A stretch of 64,000 nucleotides of DNA from Pseudonocardia sp. HH130630-07 (lineage in GTDB: Bacteria > Actinomycetota > Actinomycetes > Mycobacteriales > Pseudonocardiaceae), in contig NZ_CP013854.1 in the NCBI RefSeq assembly GCF_001698125.1, forward strand, positions 2,914,001 to 2,978,000, given 5' to 3'. How positions within the stretch are numbered: position 1 is the first letter of the stretch; every line of letters begins with the position of its first letter. The notes under the pieces were generated by a model, which was not told where the DNA came from, made no database searches, and saw only the letters and a list, made by a program, of their open reading frames with translations. The position numbers and the translations under genes were made by a program. Below, piece after piece: positions 32,975 to 41,310 of the stretch.

Positions 32975-34018
32975 ATGGCGTCGGCACCGTCGGTCGTGCT
33001 GGTCACCGGTGTGAGCGGATACCTCGGTGGGCACCTCGCCGCGCGGCTCGCCGCGAACCCGGACATCGACCGGGTGCTCGGCGTCGACACGGTGCCCCCG
33101 CCGCGTGACCTCCTCAAGCGGATGGGCCGGGCGGAGTTCGTCCGCGCCGACATCCGCAACCCGCTGATCGCGAAGGTCATCTCCACCGCCGGTGTCGACA
33201 CCGTGGTGCACGCGTCGCTCTCGGCCAGTCCCGCGTCCGCGGGCGGCCGGGCGACGATGAAGGAGATGAACGTCATCGGCACGATGCAGCTGCTCGCTGC
33301 GTGCCAGAAGGCGTCGAGCGTCCGGCGGGTCGTGCTGAAGTCGACGACCGCGGTGTACGGCTCCAGCTCGCGCGATCCCGCCGTGTTCGACGAGGCCACC
33401 GGCGCGAAGGACCTCCCCTCCGGCGGCTACGCCAAGGACGCCGCCGAGATCGAGGGCTACCTGCGCGGGTTCAGCCGCCGCCGTCCGGACGTCACGACCA
33501 CGGTGCTGCGGTTCGCCAACTTCATCGGCCCGCGGATCGACACCGTCCTGAACCGGTACTTCGCCCTGCCGGTGGTGCCGACCGTGCTCGGTTACGACGC
33601 GCGGATCCAGCTGCTGCACGAGGAGGACGGCCTCGCCGTCCTGGAACGGGCGGCGACCCACGAGCTGCCCGGCGTCTACAACGTCGCGGCGCACGGCGTG
33701 CTCATGCTGTCGCAGGCGATCCGCCGGGCCGGCAAGGTCGCGGTGCCGGTCCCGAGCAGCGCCGTCAGCCCGGTCAGCCGGGTGCTGCGCGGGGCCAGGG
33801 TGGTCGACTTCTCGCCCGAGCAGATGCGCTTCCTCAACTTCGGCCGGGTCGTCGACCTGAGTCGGCTGATCGAAGACTTCGGGTTCGAACCCCGCTGGAC
33901 GACCACCCAGGCGTTCGACGACTTCGTCCGCGGCAAGGCGTTGAGCCCCGTCCTCGGCCCGGAGCGCATAGCCTCGGCCGAGCGCGCCGTGCTCGGCCTG
34001 GTCCGGGCGCTGCGCTGA
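32975..34018 (+). CDS. NAD-dependent epimerase/dehydratase (GalE2-like)
   Basis: This 347-residue extended short-chain dehydrogenase has the NAD-binding motif VTGVSGYLGGHLA at the N-terminus. It has VVLKSTTAVYGSSSRD and YAKD in place of the usual YxxxK (Y followed by K two residues later), so the catalytic pair is unusual. The family includes UDP-sugar epimerases. The place matches Rv0501 (galE2), but the atypical active site leaves the substrate open. GGAGG upstream sets ATG at 32975. Confidence 0.85.
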   Translation: MASAPSVVLVTGVSGYLGGHLAARLAANPDIDRVLGVDTVPPPRDLLKRMGRAEFVRADIRNPLIAKVISTAGVDTVVHASLSASPASAGGRATMKEMNVIGTMQLLAACQKASSVRRVVLKSTTAVYGSSSRDPAVFDEATGAKDLPSGGYAKDAAEIEGYLRGFSRRRPDVTTTVLRFANFIGPRIDTVLNRYFALPVVPTVLGYDARIQLLHEEDGLAVLERAATHELPGVYNVAAHGVLMLSQAIRRAGKVAVPVPSSAVSPVSRVLRGARVVDFSPEQMRFLNFGRVVDLSRLIEDFGFEPRWTTTQAFDDFVRGKALSPVLGPERIASAERAVLGLVRALR

Positions 34019-34050
34019 CGGTGCCGGGACGTGAGAGGAGGGGCGAGGCG

Positions 34051-35028
34051 ATGGCCGAGGCACGCGTGATCCCGATCCGGGGCAACCGGGGCCCTGCCCG
34101 CCCGGTGCGAGACCCGGGGCCGGACGAGTCCGTGCGCCCGGCGATGGTCCCCCCGCTCGCGGGGCCGGAGGCCGACGAGGACCGGTCCGCCTGGGAAACG
34201 CGGCTGGAACAGGTGCTGGAGTTCCTGCGCCGCAGGCTCGGCGGCGACTACCCGGTCGACGAGTTCGGGTTCGACCCCGAGCTGACCGAGGCCATGGTGC
34301 TGCCGGCGCTGCGCCCGCTCTACCGGCGCTGGTTCCGGGTGGAGACGATCGGCGCCCACCACATCCCGGAGACCGGCGGCGCGCTGATCGTCGCGAACCA
34401 CTCCGGCACCCTCCCGCTGGACGCCGCGATGACCACCGTCGCGGTGCACGACGACCACCCCGCCCGCCGGCAGCTGCGCCTGCTCGGCGCGGACCTGATG
34501 TTCACGCTGCCGGTCTCGGGCTCGCTGGCCCGCAAGTCCGGCGCGACGCTGGCCTGCAACCCGGACGCGGAGCGGCTGATGCGCGCCGGCGAGGTCGTCG
34601 GCGTCTTCCCGGAGGGGTTCAAGGGGATCGGCAAGCCGTTCCGGGACCGCTACAAGCTGCAGCGGTTCGGGCGCGGCGGCTTCGTCTCGGCGGCGCTGCG
34701 GACCGGGATGCCGATCATCCCGTGCTCGATCGTGGGCGCCGAGGAGACCTATCCGAAGCTCGGGGACATCGCCCCGCTGGCCCGGCTGTTCGGGGCGCCG
34801 TACTTCCCGATCACGCCGACGTTCCCGCTGCTCGGCCCGGCCGGCCTGGTCCCGCTGCCGTCGAAGTGGTACATCGAGTTCGGCGAGCCGATCCGGACCG
34901 ACGACCACACCCCGGCCGACGCCGAGGACCCGATGCTGGTGTTCAACCTGACCGACCAGGTCCGGGAGACCATCCAGCACACGCTGTACCGGCTGCTGTC
35001 CCAGCGCCGGAACGTGTTCCTGGGCTGA
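34051..35028 (+). CDS. Lysophospholipid acyltransferase-family protein (Rv0502-like)
   Basis: This 325-residue protein of the PlsC/LPLAT family transfers an acyl chain to a glycerolipid or related acceptor. The motif NHSGTLPLD near residue 113 is a variant of NHxxxxD, and VGVFPEGFKGIGKPF near 187 supplies the acceptor-site EG. An N-terminal stretch of about 45 residues is probably disordered. AGAGGAGGGG precedes ATG at 34051. The gene follows the epimerase as in mycobacteria. Confidence 0.88.
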   Translation: MAEARVIPIRGNRGPARPVRDPGPDESVRPAMVPPLAGPEADEDRSAWETRLEQVLEFLRRRLGGDYPVDEFGFDPELTEAMVLPALRPLYRRWFRVETIGAHHIPETGGALIVANHSGTLPLDAAMTTVAVHDDHPARRQLRLLGADLMFTLPVSGSLARKSGATLACNPDAERLMRAGEVVGVFPEGFKGIGKPFRDRYKLQRFGRGGFVSAALRTGMPIIPCSIVGAEETYPKLGDIAPLARLFGAPYFPITPTFPLLGPAGLVPLPSKWYIEFGEPIRTDDHTPADAEDPMLVFNLTDQVRETIQHTLYRLLSQRRNVFLG

Positions 35029-35398
35029 GCCCGGGCCACGGCCGCGGTCGTGCCGGGCGCGGTGAGCGGGCTGCCGCCACGGGATCGGGGCGCGGTGCCG
35101 GACCCTGTCGCACCCCGGCTGATGTCCCGCGACCTCCTCCGGCGTGCCGCTACCCGCCCGGCAGGTGCGGCACACCGGAGGACGGTGCCGCACCGGAGCC
35201 GGGGCGCTGCACGACCACGGGACGAGTGCTGCGCGTCGGTCGCCGCCGGCCGGATCGATCCCGCGGTTCCGCGCGCCGAGATGCAGTGCAGCGGGCCGGG
35301 GACCGCTGAGTGGACGGCGTTCCGCCGTGGCGCCGCCGACGGCGAGTTCGACCTGCCCCGGACCGGCTGACCAGGCTCCTGGCCGGTCCCTGCCCGCC
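35029..35398. other. 370-base intergenic region between convergent genes
   Basis: No credible gene is seen. The short open frames have no recognisable domain and poor codon patterns. No hairpin followed by a T run is visible. In mycobacteria other genes lie at this junction, so it may be a site where genes were lost. Confidence 0.5.
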
Positions 35399-36352
35399 TC
35401 AGCGCCTGCGGTAGGCCATCCCGGCCGCCACGGCCCCGGCGAGCGCCCCGGCGCCGAGCACCGACGGCACCCCGATCCGCGCCGCCTTGCGGCCGGTGCG
35501 GAAGTCGCGGATCTGCCAGTCCCGGGCCTTCGCGACGTCGCGCAGTTCGGAGTCCGGGTTGACCGCGACCGCGGTGCCCACCGCCGAGAGCATCGGGACG
35601 TCGTTCACCGAGTCGGAGTAGGCGGTGCACCGGCGCAGGTCCAGGCCCTCGGACGCGGCCAGCGCGCGCACCGCGTGCGCCTTGGCCGGCCCGTGCAGGA
35701 TCTCGCCGACCAGCCGGCCGGTGTAGAGGCCGTCGACGGACTCGGCGACGGTGCCGAGCGCACCGGTCAGGCCGAGCCGGCGGGCGATGATCCGGGACAG
35801 CTCGATCGGGGTGGCCGTGACCAGCCAGACCCGCTGGCCGGCGTCGAGGTGCATCTGGGCGAGCGCGCGGGTGCCGGCCCAGATGCGGTCGGCCATCAGC
35901 TCGTCGTAGATCTCCTCGCCGAGGGCGACGACCTCGTCCACCGGGCGGCCCGCGACGAACGACAGCGCGGTGTCGCGGTGCCCGGCGATACCGCCCTTGT
36001 CCTCGCGGCCCCCGACCCGGAACTTGAGCTGCTGCCAGGCGAACCCGGCCATGTCGGAGGTGGTGAAGAACTTGCGGGCGGCGAGCCCGCGGGCGAAGTG
36101 GAAGATCGACGCGCCGACCATCATCGTGTTGTCGACGTCGAAGAACGCGGCGGCGGTCAGGTCGGGTTCCGCCGAGTCGGCGTCCGGCGGGACGTGGTCG
36201 GCGCTCTCCGCGGCGACGGCGGCCGCCGCGGACGCCTGACCGGCCCGCTCGGCGGGGTCGAGCGCGGTCACCTGATCCAGGACGCCGGGTTCCTCGGACA
36301 ACCCCGTCTCGGCCCGAACCTCGTCGGGAGCGGACCCGGGATCACTCACCAC
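35399..36352 (-). CDS. HAD-IB family phosphatase (SerB-like)
   Basis: This 317-residue protein is a HAD-superfamily subclass IB hydrolase. Motif I is [12 protein letters not shown] near residue 70, motif II is [11 protein letters not shown] and motif III is the Lys plus [15 protein letters not shown] disordered N-terminus precedes the core and a short hydrophobic C-terminal segment ([17 protein letters not shown]) may tether it to the membrane. Relatives hydrolyse phosphoserine or other small phosphates; the place matches Rv0505c (serB1). Confidence 0.88.
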   Translation of the reverse strand: MVSDPGSAPDEVRAETGLSEEPGVLDQVTALDPAERAGQASAAAAVAAESADHVPPDADSAEPDLTAAAFFDVDNTMMVGASIFHFARGLAARKFFTTSDMAGFAWQQLKFRVGGREDKGGIAGHRDTALSFVAGRPVDEVVALGEEIYDELMADRIWAGTRALAQMHLDAGQRVWLVTATPIELSRIIARRLGLTGALGTVAESVDGLYTGRLVGEILHGPAKAHAVRALAASEGLDLRRCTAYSDSVNDVPMLSAVGTAVAVNPDSELRDVAKARDWQIRDFRTGRKAARIGVPSVLGAGALAGAVAAGMAYRRR

Positions 36353-36492
36353 GGCGGCCTTCCTGGTGCGGCGTCGTCACGTGCCCCGAGCGCGGGGCGC
36401 GCTCCCACCCTACTGGCGGAACGGCCGCGCGGCCCGGACCCCGAGCACGATGCCCGGGCCCGAGCCGCGCGATGGTGCCGCACGCCGACTCC

Positions 36493-37950
36493 TCAGCCGA
36501 GGGTGACCGGACCCAGTCCGGGCAGCAACGGCGGGATGGTGATCGAGAGCCCGCCGTCGTCGGACTCCTCGGTGTCCGAGGGGCTGCTCGGCGAGCTGCT
36601 CGACGAGGAGCCGCCACCGAGCAGCGGGAGCCCGCCGTCGGACTCCTCGCGCTCCGAGGTGCTGGTCGGCGACTCGGACGTCGACGTCTCCGGGGTGGTC
36701 GTCTCCGACCGGGGGGCGGTGGTCTCCGACGGTGCGGTGCTGCCCTCCGGAGTCGCGGGCGCCGACTGCTTCGACGCCTCGACCGGGGTCGGGCTGCCGG
36801 TCCGGCACTCGCCGGGGACCGGCCCGAGGTCGTCGACCGTGCTCCCGCTGTCCGACGCGCAACCGCTGGAGGCGCGCAGCGCCTCGGCCCGGTCCAGCAC
36901 CCGGTCGAGCAGGCGGACGGCCTCGTCGGTCTCCGGGCGGCTCGCCGCCGGGAGCTCCTCCTGCAGCCGGCTGATCCGGCCGGACTGGGCGGCGGCCCAG
37001 GTCCGCAGCTCGGCCAGCTCCGCGGGGTCGGCGCCGTCGGACCCGGAGCCGGTCAGCACCATCCGGGCGCCGGTGCTGGTGGCCCGGTCGAAGTCGGTCA
37101 TCGCGGCGGCCACGGCGTCCGGCGACGGCGGGGTCGACCGGGCGACCAGGTTCTCCAGCTCGTCCACCCGGGACCGGGCGAGATCGAGCTGACGGTTCGC
37201 CTCGGCCTGCTCGCCGACGGTGAAGGCGCCGCCGATGCTCTCGCTGGCCCGCTTCACGCCGTACATCGTGTCGCCGGGCAGCGCGTCCCGGCTGACGGTG
37301 GAGGTGACACCGGCGATCACGGCCAGCGCCGCGAACCCGCCGACGACGACGCCGAACCGCTTGCGGACGCTCGGCCGGCGGCGGTCCAGCATCCGCGGGG
37401 CCGACGGCCGCGCCGAGCTGTCCCGGCCGGGACCGGAGTCGGTGTCACGGGCCGGGCCGGGCGCCGCGTCGCGGGCCGGACCGGCGGCGGCGCCGACGGG
37501 CGCCTGCTCCGGGTGGTCGGGGTGGTCGCTGGGCAGCACGTGCCGCCCGCCGCGCCGCCCGCGCCCGGACCGGGGGGCCTGGTCGTCGGCGACCGGGGTC
37601 CGCTCGCCGGCGGAGCGCCGGTTCGACACGGCGTCCCAGTCCAGGTCGTCGGCGATCGGGGGGCCGATCGGTGCGGTGAGGTCCGAGCGGTCGGCCGGCC
37701 GGAACCCGTGCGGGGCCCTGGGGTCGGACTGCTCCGGACGGCCGATACCCTCCTGCGCCAGCACGTCGAAGAGACGCTGCCGCATCCGGGCCGAGGCGTG
37801 CGGGTCCGGCGAGAGATCGCGGCGCGAGCGGTCCAGTGCGGCGGTCAGCGCGATCTCGTGCGCCAACTCCTCCGACGCGGGGGCACCCGCGGGAGCCCGG
37901 CCGGAGCCGTCCTCCGCCGGGTACCTGTCGTCGTCCCATGCCCTGGGCAT
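36493..37950 (-). CDS. DUF5667-domain membrane protein, likely anti-sigma partner
   Basis: This 485-residue protein has an N-terminal cytoplasmic part (about 1-210) with a segment like anti-sigma domains (ELAHEIALTAALDRSRRDLSPDPHASARMRQRLFDVL). One membrane helix follows (FGVVVGGFAALAVIAGVTS near 228-246), then the DUF5667 region (LPGDTMYGVKRASESIGGAFTVGEQAEANRQLDLARSRVDEL). An extracellular Ser/Thr/Pro-rich tail ends the protein. It is directly downstream of a BldN-like sigma gene, the same arrangement as bldN-rsbN in Streptomyces. It is inferred to bind and restrain that sigma factor. ATG at 37950 follows GAGG. Confidence 0.8.
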   Translation of the reverse strand: MPRAWDDDRYPAEDGSGRAPAGAPASEELAHEIALTAALDRSRRDLSPDPHASARMRQRLFDVLAQEGIGRPEQSDPRAPHGFRPADRSDLTAPIGPPIADDLDWDAVSNRRSAGERTPVADDQAPRSGRGRRGGRHVLPSDHPDHPEQAPVGAAAGPARDAAPGPARDTDSGPGRDSSARPSAPRMLDRRRPSVRKRFGVVVGGFAALAVIAGVTSTVSRDALPGDTMYGVKRASESIGGAFTVGEQAEANRQLDLARSRVDELENLVARSTPPSPDAVAAAMTDFDRATSTGARMVLTGSGSDGADPAELAELRTWAAAQSGRISRLQEELPAASRPETDEAVRLLDRVLDRAEALRASSGCASDSGSTVDDLGPVPGECRTGSPTPVEASKQSAPATPEGSTAPSETTAPRSETTTPETSTSESPTSTSEREESDGGLPLLGGGSSSSSSPSSPSDTEESDDGGLSITIPPLLPGLGPVTLG

Positions 37951-38131
37951 GCCGTCCGTCCTCACTGCAGTCTCGCGCTGCTCGTCGGCGCGTATCTGGC
38001 GCGCTCGTCTGCACAACGACCGACCGACCGCGAGGTTACGGGCCGGGTACCGTTCACCGCATCGAGTAGTGCGCTCACCGCAGTGATCAGCATCAACTCT
38101 CGCGCTCCGGCCGGAACGGCCGGGTAGCCGC

Positions 38132-38911
38132 TCACCGCAGGCCGTCCGGGAGGAGCTGGGCGAGCCGGCGCACGGCGCGGTGCTGCAGGGCCTTGACGGC
38201 CCCCTCGTTGCGGTCCATCAGCTCGGCGGTCTCGGCGACGGACAGCCCGCGCAGGAACCGGAACTGGATGCATTCGCGCTGGTCCGCGTTGAGCTTGGCG
38301 ATCGAGGCGAGCAGCTCGTCGTTCGTCGCCATGTCGAGGACCTGCTGCTCCGGCCCGCTGGTGGTGGGCGAGAAGTCGACCATCTCCGACGTCGTCTGCT
38401 CCAGCCGGTAGCGGCTGGACTTCACGTAGTCGAAGATCAGGTTCCGGGCGATCGTGACGAACCAGGCCCCGATGTCGCGGCCCTGGTAGCTCACCGACGA
38501 GATCCGCCGCAGGGCACGGACGAAGGTCTCCTGCGTCACGTCCTCGGCGAACGCCCGGTCGCCCATCCGGAACAGCACGTACCGGTAGACGACGTCGTGG
38601 TAGCGCTCGTACAGCTCGCCGAACGCGCCGGTGTCGCCCGCCTGGCAGGCCTCGACCAGCGCCCAGGAGCTGTTGGCGTCCTCGACCGCGCGGGCGGCCT
38701 CGTCGGCCGGGTCCTGCTCGGGGCGCGGCAGGTCCTGCGAGATCTGCGGGGCCCGGCGCGGTGCCGGCATGCCCTGACCACCCGTTCGGGTGATCCCGGC
38801 TCCGGGATGGTGCGGTCCCGCCTGCGCGGGGTAGGTGGGGGGAGCGTCGACCAGGGGAGCGGACGCGATCGGCCCCGTCGGCTGGGACGGTGCTGAGGTC
38901 GCTGAAGTCAC
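38132..38911 (-). CDS. ECF sigma factor, BldN-like
   Basis: This 259-residue sigma factor has a Pro/Ala-rich N-terminal extension of about 75 residues, then sigma2 (LYERYHDVVYRYVLFRMGDRAFAEDVTQETFVRALRRI) and sigma4 (LNADQRECIQFRFLRGLSVAETAELMDRNEGAVKALQHRAVRRLAQLL). It resembles BldN of Streptomyces, which drives aerial development genes and also has a long N-terminal extension that is processed. GTG at 38911 is five bases after GGGGAGG, which decides the start over GTG 38917. The gene for a DUF5667 protein follows by 181 bases. Confidence 0.88.
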   Translation of the reverse strand: MTSATSAPSQPTGPIASAPLVDAPPTYPAQAGPHHPGAGITRTGGQGMPAPRRAPQISQDLPRPEQDPADEAARAVEDANSSWALVEACQAGDTGAFGELYERYHDVVYRYVLFRMGDRAFAEDVTQETFVRALRRISSVSYQGRDIGAWFVTIARNLIFDYVKSSRYRLEQTTSEMVDFSPTTSGPEQQVLDMATNDELLASIAKLNADQRECIQFRFLRGLSVAETAELMDRNEGAVKALQHRAVRRLAQLLPDGLR

Positions 38912-39496
38912 GGACACCTCCCCGTCCGGCTGGGGGCGGACGGCGTCGGGTCGGTCCTGTCCGGGGTCGGGGACCCGGCCGGGACGGACGGCTTGATCAG
39001 CTGTGGTCTCGGGTCGTTCTCGCGGCCGGTACGGCCGCTGCGGTCGCACGGGCCGGGTCATGGATCCCGGGGGGTCGGGCGGACCGGCGTGCGACGCGTT
39101 CCCGGGGGCCCGGCACGGCGCCGGGCGCCGTCCCCGGCACATCGCCGGGCCGCGCCGCCGGCGCCGCGCGGTGGTGCGCTGCGGACGAGCTGCATGCCAC
39201 TCCCTAGGGTGAGTCGCGCGTCGAACCGGCGGCTCGCGCGTTGAACCTCGTGTAGCGGCGGAGCATAAACGGTGATCGAGTGGTGTACGGCACTCGCCGC
39301 CATTCACCGTGCTTCCTTCCGCCGAGCGGCGGCAGCGGAGCGGTCAGTGAACTGTTAGCTGAGCGTGTCCGAATCGACACGGCAGGTGTGCGGCGACGAG
39401 CGGTGCCGATGTCCGCCACCGGTTTGCCAGACTGGTCCCTCCGTGTCGCTCCACGTCGTTCCGTGTCCTGCCGGCGACGCCCGTCGAGGAGGCCCC
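38912..39496. promoter_or_regulatory. 585-base divergent regulatory region with direct repeats
   Basis: The region separates the BldN-like sigma gene from a divergent ligase gene and holds no credible gene. Two direct repeats TCGCGCGTYGAACC start at 39214 and 39234, exactly 20 bases apart (two helical turns), and probably bind a regulator. A minus-strand TATGCT near 39264-39269 could be a -10 box for the sigma gene, which would give it a leader of about 350 bases. Confidence 0.45.
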
Positions 39497-41074
39497 GTGC
39501 CGAGTTCACCAGCCGGATCCACCGCCGGCATCGTCCACCTGGCCGATCTCGTGACCCGCAACGCGCGCGAGCGGCCGGGGCACGACGCCGTCCGCGATCT
39601 CGGCGGCGCGCTACCGCTCACCCTGTCCTGGGCCGCGCTCGACGCGGCGGCCGGTGCCGAGGCGGCCCGGCTGCGCGCCGCCGGGGTCGGCCCCGGTGAC
39701 CGGGTCGCGGTGGGGCTGCCCGACGGGGCGGCGTTCTGCGTCGCCCTGTTCGGTGCGCTGCGGGCGGACGCCGTGGTGGTGCCGATCGGCTCCGGCTCGG
39801 TCGCCCGCGAGCTGGACATCGTGTTCGGCCAGGCCCGGCCGTCGGTCGTCGTGGCCCTCGCCGACGACGCCGTCGCCGCGGGATCGGCCGGCCGGGCCGG
39901 TGCGACGCTGCTCGGCCCGCCGGACACCGCCGCCACCGCCCCGGACGCGCCGCCGGCCGAGCGCGGGCCGGTCGATCCCGAGCAGCTCGCGCTGATCGTC
40001 TTCACCTCGGGCACGACCGGCACCCCGCGCGGGGTGCAGCTGTCCCACCGCGCCCTGCTGGCGAACCGGGAGCAGACCGCGGGGCTGCGCCCGGCCCCGG
40101 TCAACGCCGTGGACCGGGTGCTGCTCGCACTGCCGATGTTCCACGTCTACGGGCTCGCGGCCGGTCTGCTGCAGGTCTGCTGGGCCGGGGCCACGGTCGT
40201 CGTGGCGGGGCGGTTCGACGCCCGGCGGATGCTGAGCGCGATCGTCGACGAGCGGGCGAGCGTGGTCGCCGGGGTGCCGTCGATGTTCCGGATGCTGCTC
40301 GACCTGCCCGCCGACGACCTGCACCGGGCGATGGCCGGCGTGCGGCTGTGCACCTCGGGCGGTGCGCCGCTGCCGGCCGGCTGGCTCGCGGACTTCCGCA
40401 GCGCGACCGGGCTCGACCTGCACGAGGGCTACGGCCTGTCCGAGGGCGGCCCCGTCGTGACCAGCAACGACCTGGGCCGGCCGGCCAAGCCCGGCTCGGT
40501 CGGGCGGCCGCTGCCCGGCGTCGAGCTGCGGCTGGTGGACGCGGCCGGGCGTCCGCTGGACGACCCGGAGCCGGAACCGGACGACGAGGAGATCGACCTC
40601 GACGTCGGCTCCGACCCGACCGACGACACCGGGCTGATCGCGCTGCGCGGGCCGAACCTGTTCTCCGGCTACTGGCCGGACGGCTCCGGTGGCCCCGACC
40701 CCGACGGCTGGTTCGTCACCGCCGACGTCGGCTACCTCGACCCGGACGGCGACCTCCATCTCGTCGACCGCTCGTCGGACCTGGTGATCGTGAACGGCTT
40801 CAACGTCTACCCGCGGGAGATCGAGCAGGTGATCGCCGAGCTGGTCGAGGTGGCCGAGGTCGCGGTCGTCGGGGTGCCGGACGACCGCACCGGGGCGGCG
40901 GTGAAGGCGGTGGTCGTCACCACCGACGGGGCGGAGCTGACCGAGGACGACGTCGCCGCGCACTGCGCCGACCGGCTGGCCCGGTTCAAGCGGCCCTCGG
41001 TCGTCGCGTTCGCGGGCGAGCTGCCGCGCACCCCGACCGGCAAGATCGCCCGCCGGACCCTGGCGGGGATGTGA
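39497..41074 (+). CDS. Long/medium-chain acyl-CoA ligase-like protein
   Basis: This 525-residue adenylating enzyme has VFTSGTTGTPRGVQLSH near residue 170, EGYGLSEGG near 312, the hinge region around VDRSSDLVIVNGFNVYPREIEQ near 420, and the catalytic Lys in RTPTGKIARRTL at the C-terminus. An acidic insertion (DDPEPEPDDEEIDLDVGSD, nucleotides about 40560-40615) interrupts the usual link between the subdomains. The substrate is unknown. GTG at 39497 is set by AGGAGG six bases upstream. The gene overlaps the glutaredoxin gene by four bases. Confidence 0.88.
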   Translation: MPSSPAGSTAGIVHLADLVTRNARERPGHDAVRDLGGALPLTLSWAALDAAAGAEAARLRAAGVGPGDRVAVGLPDGAAFCVALFGALRADAVVVPIGSGSVARELDIVFGQARPSVVVALADDAVAAGSAGRAGATLLGPPDTAATAPDAPPAERGPVDPEQLALIVFTSGTTGTPRGVQLSHRALLANREQTAGLRPAPVNAVDRVLLALPMFHVYGLAAGLLQVCWAGATVVVAGRFDARRMLSAIVDERASVVAGVPSMFRMLLDLPADDLHRAMAGVRLCTSGGAPLPAGWLADFRSATGLDLHEGYGLSEGGPVVTSNDLGRPAKPGSVGRPLPGVELRLVDAAGRPLDDPEPEPDDEEIDLDVGSDPTDDTGLIALRGPNLFSGYWPDGSGGPDPDGWFVTADVGYLDPDGDLHLVDRSSDLVIVNGFNVYPREIEQVIAELVEVAEVAVVGVPDDRTGAAVKAVVVTTDGAELTEDDVAAHCADRLARFKRPSVVAFAGELPRTPTGKIARRTLAGM

Positions 41075-41310
41075 CCGTGCGGGTGCGGCTGCTGACCCGG
41101 TCCGGCTGCCATCTCTGCGACGACGCGGCCGAGGTGCTCGCCCGGGTGTGCGGCGAGCTGGGCGAGCGCTGGGACAGCGTCGACGTGGACGGCGACCCCG
41201 AGCTGCGGGCCGAGTACGGCGACCAGGTCCCGGTGGTCCTGCTCGACGGCCGCGAGCACGACTCGTTCCGGGTCGACGAGGCGCGGCTGCGCGCGGACCT
41301 CGCCCGGTGA
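41071..41310 (+). CDS. Glutaredoxin-family protein (Rv0508-like)
   Basis: This 79-residue thioredoxin-fold protein has the redox motif SGCHLCDDA (CxxC) at about residues 12-20 and a cis-Pro motif QVPVVLLDG. DUF836-type glutaredoxins of this kind are found near hemA in actinobacteria. GTG at 41071 overlaps the ligase stop, and its own stop overlaps the start of the molybdopterin enzyme, so three genes form one coupled operon. Confidence 0.9.
   Translation: MTVRVRLLTRSGCHLCDDAAEVLARVCGELGERWDSVDVDGDPELRAEYGDQVPVVLLDGREHDSFRVDEARLRADLAR

Noticed and set aside
35050..35370. Possible small gene in the 370-base gap
   Set aside because: No recognisable domain, no ribosome-binding site, and composition like random high-G+C frames.
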